Assembly (NCBI GenBank): GCA_945927915.1
Contig: CAMEMX010000056.1
Span: 1 to 8,998 of the forward strand
DNA length: 8,998 nucleotides
Source: an uncultured Clostridia bacterium
Lineage (GTDB): Bacteria; Bacillota; Clostridia; Oscillospirales; Oscillospiraceae
Direction of reading: 5' to 3'
Part shown: positions 6,501-8,998 of the stretch, in pieces
Layout: each line of letters begins with the position of its first letter
Position numbering within the stretch: the stretch's first letter is position 1
Translations under genes and position numbers: made by a program
The notes under the pieces: generated by a model
What the model was told of the DNA's origin: nothing
The model's input: the letters and a program-made list of their open reading frames with translations, nothing else
Databases searched by the model: none

Positions 6501-8255
6501 ATCCCGGCTGCCAGCGCACGCATCGCCGCCGTGTCGACGATGCCGGTCTGGTGGATCTGGGCGGCGATTCCTCTGCTGCTCGCGCTGATTATTTTCCTGA
6601 TGATCCACTTCATTCGGAAGGCTGTGCGCAAATCGAAGCAGAAACGCGCGGCGCAAAGCGCGCCGCAGAACGCCCCGCTCGTCCCCGCTGGCGTATCCGC
6701 TGTCGCTGCCGGCAGCGACCCGCAGCCGCCCGCTGCCGTACCCGCTGACCAAAACGCGGAGCTGCTGGCTCGCGCCAAATCGGCGGAGGAAAAGCTGGCC
6801 GAGCTGGAGGCCGAGCTTGCCGCACTGAAGGCACAGCAGGTCCCGGAAAATTCCTCCAATTTCCATGACGATTCAAGCGCTCCCGAGGCGCGCAGCACGG
6901 AGGAAGCCCACCCAAAAGCTGAGGCCGCCGGAACGGCGGCCAAGCCGAACCGTCGCTTCCGCTGGTGGATCATCCCCATCGCCGTGATCGTCATTGCGGC
7001 AATCCTGGCCGCGGTCTCGTTCTTCGGATCTTCGAAGCTCAAAACCGGGCTGAACGCCTATGAACTGCTGAAAAACTACGCAAATCAGGATGTACTCGTG
7101 ATGCAGGCGGACGCCGCGCTGACCACGAACGGCGACACCTCGGAGACGAGCGTCGACATTCTGCACACCAGCGCGGACGGCCAGTCCATCACACGCCTCA
7201 CGCGCGACGGCCTGTCGCTGTATCTGGCGAACGACACGCTCTATCTCGCGGACGGCAGCGCCTGCGCTCTTGGCGCGAACGGACTGATCGACTATGGGGC
7301 ACTGCTCGATATGTCCGTTTCCCTGTACGGATCGGCTGAACTGGAAACGTCAAAGAACGGGGACGAAACCGTCTATTCCGCCGCAATTTCCGGCGAAGAT
7401 GCGCAGAAGCTCGCGGCAATTTTACTTCCGTCCATGGCGGACGAAGCGGGCGCGTTGCGGGAAGTCTCCATGTCGCTGGCCGAGCAGGACGGGACGCTGG
7501 AACGCCTCGTCTTTGAGATCGCGCTCTCCGACGAGGCAAACACTGCCCTCAGTCTGACGCTCACGCCCCGGCACGGCACGGCGGAGGACGCGGAGATCCC
7601 GGAGGCGGTACTGTCCGCCATGCAATCCGGGGAAAACACCGCAAACATCACCCTGACTGACGACTTTTTCCGGCTGCTCCGCGCCTGGCAGGCCACATTT
7701 GGCGGGGACGCCGTCTCGGCAGATCTCCGCCTCAAGGCGGACTGCGGCCCCGTCGTCCTCGACACCACGCTGGGCCTGGGGCAGCAGCGCATTGACGGCA
7801 TGACCGTCACTGGCATCCAGAAGGGTCCGGTCACACTGTATGTTTCAGATGGAAAGATTCTTGATTCCTCTGGAAACGCGGTCGATCTCGGGACAAATTC
7901 GTGGGCAAAGTCCGCGAATCTGCTCGACGCAGCGGCGCAGCTCCTCTTTTCGGCCACGGCCAGCCACACCGAAAAGCCCGGCGGGCAGGAGGTCTATACC
8001 ATCGCGCTGGACGCGGACGGCATGGCCGCCGCTGCGAACGCGATCGCGCCGGACATCGAATCTCTGGACATTGATTTCACCGAAGGAAACCTCGAGATCG
8101 TGCTGAGCGGGAACGATTTGTCCAGCATCACGATCTCGTGCGGCGGGGCGCTCCGCCTCCTGCTGACGGACACGGACGTTTCATTCCGCGCCGTCATTAC
8201 CCCGGCGGGACGCGAGTTCGCAGTCACGCAGCAAGTCCTCAGCGCATTGCAGTAA
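3576..8255 (+). CDS. Giant GLUG-repeat, two-pass membrane-anchored extracytoplasmic protein
   Basis: A 1559-residue protein, probably the envelope partner of the transporter it overlaps by 17 bases. In order: signal peptide (MMKQNNPLRRLL plus hydrophobic core, cleavage near 31-33); an acidic Ala/Glu/Thr linker; six GLUG-type turns of the form TGGLVGxNxG (near 160, 186, 214, 271, 300, 326); a helix-rich stretch (337-395), a Gly/Thr/Ser-rich beta stretch (397-495) and a second helix-rich stretch (499-558); five more GLUG-like turns (590, 643, 672, 698, 733); a small InlB/Listeria-Bacteroides-like beta module (786-847, with AAWDRTELNDLHFDTTVTAVY); a beta-rich part; membrane helix 1 (989-1013) followed by KAVRKSKQKR; a cytoplasmic coiled coil (about 1060-1089); membrane helix 2 (1129-1150); and a beta-rich extracytoplasmic C-terminal domain (1152-1559). 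Codon use becomes less strictly C-ending in the last third, hinting at fusion. GLUG domains occur in surface and adhesion proteins; the exact function is unknown. An adhesin role alone is an alternative. Confidence 0.85.
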   Translation: MMKQNNPLRRLLAALLAALTLVSFTILPVLGAAEDEAADTEAAETTEATAPKAEETEMEIISISTEDDLIALAASCTLDAWSWEKHVVLEADLDLTGLTFSPIAAFGGTFDGQGHTIRGLAITDALSPAGLICTLQPTGRVENLHIEGSVAPAGDPVSTGGLVGENYGTIENCSFTGTVSGGWATGGLVGENKASGVLRGCRTGGTVDGENRTGGLVGCNLGVIEDCENAAYVNIESVDPGIDLSDLDLTFSLDLTKLSELSTANIATDTGGVAGYNAGTISAARNTATIGYPHIGYNTGGIVGRTCGQLVDCVNTGAVNGRKDVGGVAGQVEPYIEMQLNDKTTKKLQTQLNELSDLVDKAASDAEGSAGGVASRLNTLSGYVDTAVEEAGSIRVNVDGKANVTGSGNVTGGASSNSTTTATPGDTTASVTPGEGGSIDVTPKDDGGVTVDITTGSGSVTIDPGKLDVDHSGTASGGLDAAGRADAAAGLVAAPDLGGFTSAVNGVSSQINLLNDAVTGTVGTVSNDIKAINKKFHEISTTLFDAVNDAESGVKNTVTDASAVDVDQITLGKLSACRNEAAVSGDINTGGVAGSMALEYALDPEDDVSSDLNGSYKRQYTYRAVLQHCVNTGAITGKRSYVGGICGRMDLGLITACENYGPVESTSGSYVGGVTGLTGASVRESYAKCTLSGKSHVGGITGSGVAEALDGSGSTVAACVSLVDITGCGQYSGAISGAPDGTFTGNRFVSAALAGLDHQSIAGSAEPVDFQTLLEEDVLPEDMRTFTLKFVASGKTLKQLRFSYGDSFDESVFPAIPEQDGSYAAWDRTELNDLHFDTTVTAVYTSYVPGLASDAVREDGRAVLLAEGSYREGDSISASSEALTPSVFHVRTGNAANRIQAYFESVEAGKLPPMTANWDLIEQWSITVSSETPAPHRIRYLAPEGKTSRLRIYVEQGGVWQSVPFETVGSYAVFSIPAASARIAAVSTMPVWWIWAAIPLLLALIIFLMIHFIRKAVRKSKQKRAAQSAPQNAPLVPAGVSAVAAGSDPQPPAAVPADQNAELLARAKSAEEKLAELEAELAALKAQQVPENSSNFHDDSSAPEARSTEEAHPKAEAAGTAAKPNRRFRWWIIPIAVIVIAAILAAVSFFGSSKLKTGLNAYELLKNYANQDVLVMQADAALTTNGDTSETSVDILHTSADGQSITRLTRDGLSLYLANDTLYLADGSACALGANGLIDYGALLDMSVSLYGSAELETSKNGDETVYSAAISGEDAQKLAAILLPSMADEAGALREVSMSLAEQDGTLERLVFEIALSDEANTALSLTLTPRHGTAEDAEIPEAVLSAMQSGENTANITLTDDFFRLLRAWQATFGGDAVSADLRLKADCGPVVLDTTLGLGQQRIDGMTVTGIQKGPVTLYVSDGKILDSSGNAVDLGTNSWAKSANLLDAAAQLLFSATASHTEKPGGQEVYTIALDADGMAAAANAIAPDIESLDIDFTEGNLEIVLSGNDLSSITISCGGALRLLLTDTDVSFRAVITPAGREFAVTQQVLSALQ

Positions 8256-8277
8256 TCAATCAGAATCAGAAAGAGAG

Positions 8278-8282
8278 AAGGA
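8278..8282 (+). promoter_or_regulatory. Ribosome binding site of the cytidylate kinase-like gene
   Basis: AAGGA within GAGAGAAGGAAT lies 8 bases before the ATG at 8291. It supports this start over the farther in-frame ATG at 8138, which would lie inside the preceding gene and place about 50 unrelated residues before the P-loop. Confidence 0.7.
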
Positions 8283-8290
8283 ATATCATC

Positions 8291-8893
8291 ATGGCAAACC
8301 GGATCATCTGCATTGGGCGGCAGTTCGGCAGCGGCGGGCACGAGATCGCCGTCAAGACCGCCAATCAGCTTGGGATCAAGGTGTATGAGCGCGAGCTGAT
8401 CCGCCTCGCGTGCGAATACGGCGAGCTGTCGGAGAAGGCGATGAGCGCAGCGGACGAGAAGGCGACGAACCCCTACCTGTTCCAGACCGTCCACGAGGGG
8501 AATTATCACGTGCTGCGCGGACGGCCGACGTCTGAGGTGCTGTTTGCGCTGCAAAGCCACGAGATCCGCCGGCTGGCGAAGCGCGAGGAATGCGTCTTTG
8601 TGGGCCGCTGCGCCGATTTCGTTCTGCGGGAGCAGGACGTGCGGCTGCTGCGTGTGTTCATCTCCGCGCCGGAGGAGCACCGCGTGGCGCGGAAGATGGA
8701 GCAGGAGCGGCTGTCGCACAATCAGGCGGTGCAGCTCGTGCGGAAGATAGATAAGCAGCGGAAGAAATACTATGAATCGTACACCGGACAGGTCTGGGGC
8801 GCACCGCAGTTCCACGACCTCTGTCTTGACACGAGCCGGTTTTCCATTCCGGAGTGTGTAGAGCTGATCGTGACGAAGTTTTTGACGCTGTGA
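8291..8893 (+). CDS. Cytidylate kinase-like family protein (AAA_26 type)
   Basis: A 200-residue cytoplasmic P-loop protein of the cytidylate kinase-like family. The N-terminus reads IICIGRQFGSGGHEIA; the loop GRQFGSGG (residues 9-16) is the family's usual P-loop form, without the classical Lys-Ser/Thr. Further family marks are FVGRCADFVL (103-112), RVFISAPEEHRVARKM (121-136), and a C-terminal block with D154, R157, YYESYTG (160-166) and W169-G170 before a final LCLDTS strand. It is full length for the family. It would be expected to bind ATP and phosphorylate a nucleoside monophosphate or similar small molecule, but members are mostly uncharacterised and differ from the housekeeping enzyme Cmk. 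It lies 35 bases after the GLUG-repeat gene with no obvious promoter between, so it is probably the last gene of the operon; a functional link to the transporter is not evident from the sequence. Confidence 0.9.
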   Translation: MANRIICIGRQFGSGGHEIAVKTANQLGIKVYERELIRLACEYGELSEKAMSAADEKATNPYLFQTVHEGNYHVLRGRPTSEVLFALQSHEIRRLAKREECVFVGRCADFVLREQDVRLLRVFISAPEEHRVARKMEQERLSHNQAVQLVRKIDKQRKKYYESYTGQVWGAPQFHDLCLDTSRFSIPECVELIVTKFLTL

Positions 8894-8912
8894 GCAGACA
8901 AATCATCGTTAT

Positions 8913-8946
8913 CCAAAGGCCCCCTCTTAGTAGAGGGGGCCTTTGG
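8913..8946 (+). terminator. Strong intergenic hairpin after the operon, probable terminator
   Basis: CCAAAGGCCCCCTCT (8913-8927) pairs perfectly with its complement at 8932-8946, giving a 15-bp stem with a TAGT loop, 19 bases after the stop of the cytidylate kinase-like gene. The GC core is flanked by AAA and TTT, so the shorter stem has a three-T tail, but no long T-run follows. It may act as a terminator of either strand or a transcript-stabilising structure, and looks like a dispersed intergenic palindrome. Confidence 0.6.
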
Positions 8947-8968
8947 GCTACATTTGAGACACATAGAA

Positions 8969-8993
8969 ACAGCCCCCTCGGGGAGGGGGCTGT
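8969..8993. repeat. Second CCCCCTC/GAGGGGG palindrome
   Basis: ACAGCCCCCTC (8969-8979) pairs with GAGGGGGCTGT (8983-8993) around a GGG loop. On the minus strand the stem is followed by TTCTATGT, so it could terminate a converging gene beyond the window. It shares its core with the hairpin 22 bases upstream. Confidence 0.6.
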
Positions 8994-8998
8994 GAGAC

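Noticed and set aside
4047..6866. A very long open frame on the minus strand (939 codons) opposite the GLUG-repeat gene.
   Set aside because: It is a by-product of strongly C-ending codons on the plus strand. Its translation is low-complexity (Gly, Ala, Asp, Arg, Val-rich), has no domain I recognise, and lacks a convincing ribosome binding site, while the plus strand encodes clear domains throughout.
8138..8290. An upstream in-frame ATG for the cytidylate kinase-like gene.
   Set aside because: It would overlap the end of the GLUG gene by over 100 bases and add residues unlike the family before the P-loop; the start at 8291 has a suitable ribosome binding site.

Overview
The window is a GC-rich Gram-positive-type (Firmicutes) chromosomal segment. 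Strong AAGGAGG-like ribosome binding sites, C-ending third codon positions, the mix of families (IS256-type transposase, DUF308, MMPL, GLUG-repeat surface protein, cytidylate kinase-like protein) and the CCCCCT/AGGGGG intergenic hairpins all suggest a gut clostridium of the Oscillospiraceae type. The taxonomic call is an inference from style, not from a marker gene.

Layout: positions 1-437 are the right end of an IS256-family insertion sequence. They hold the last 82 codons of the transposase, a non-coding 3' end with strong inverted repeats, and a presumptive terminal inverted repeat. From about 438 to 509 there is a short leader with an extended -10 promoter. Four plus-strand genes then follow closely spaced and probably form one operon: a DUF308/HdeD-like six-helix membrane protein (510-1097), an MMPL/RND-superfamily transporter (1136-3592), a 1559-residue secreted and membrane-anchored GLUG-repeat protein whose start overlaps the transporter (3576-8255), and a cytidylate kinase-like P-loop protein (8291-8893). 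Two GC-rich hairpins (8913-8946 and 8969-8993) close the window.

How the genes may work together: the transporter keeps the Asp-Tyr pairs of proton-driven MMPL proteins in both halves. Its neighbour is built like an envelope partner: signal peptide, GLUG repeats split by a likely coiled-coil hairpin, a transmembrane helix, a cytoplasmic coiled-coil loop, a second transmembrane helix and a large beta-rich extracytoplasmic C-terminal domain. Translational overlap makes joint function likely. The most interesting reading is an undescribed envelope lipid or polymer export unit in which the giant protein acts as extracytoplasmic adaptor or cargo carrier. The substrate cannot be told from the sequence. 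A second oddity is a strict four-residue x-[V/I]-x-G repeat at the cytoplasmic end of the transporter.
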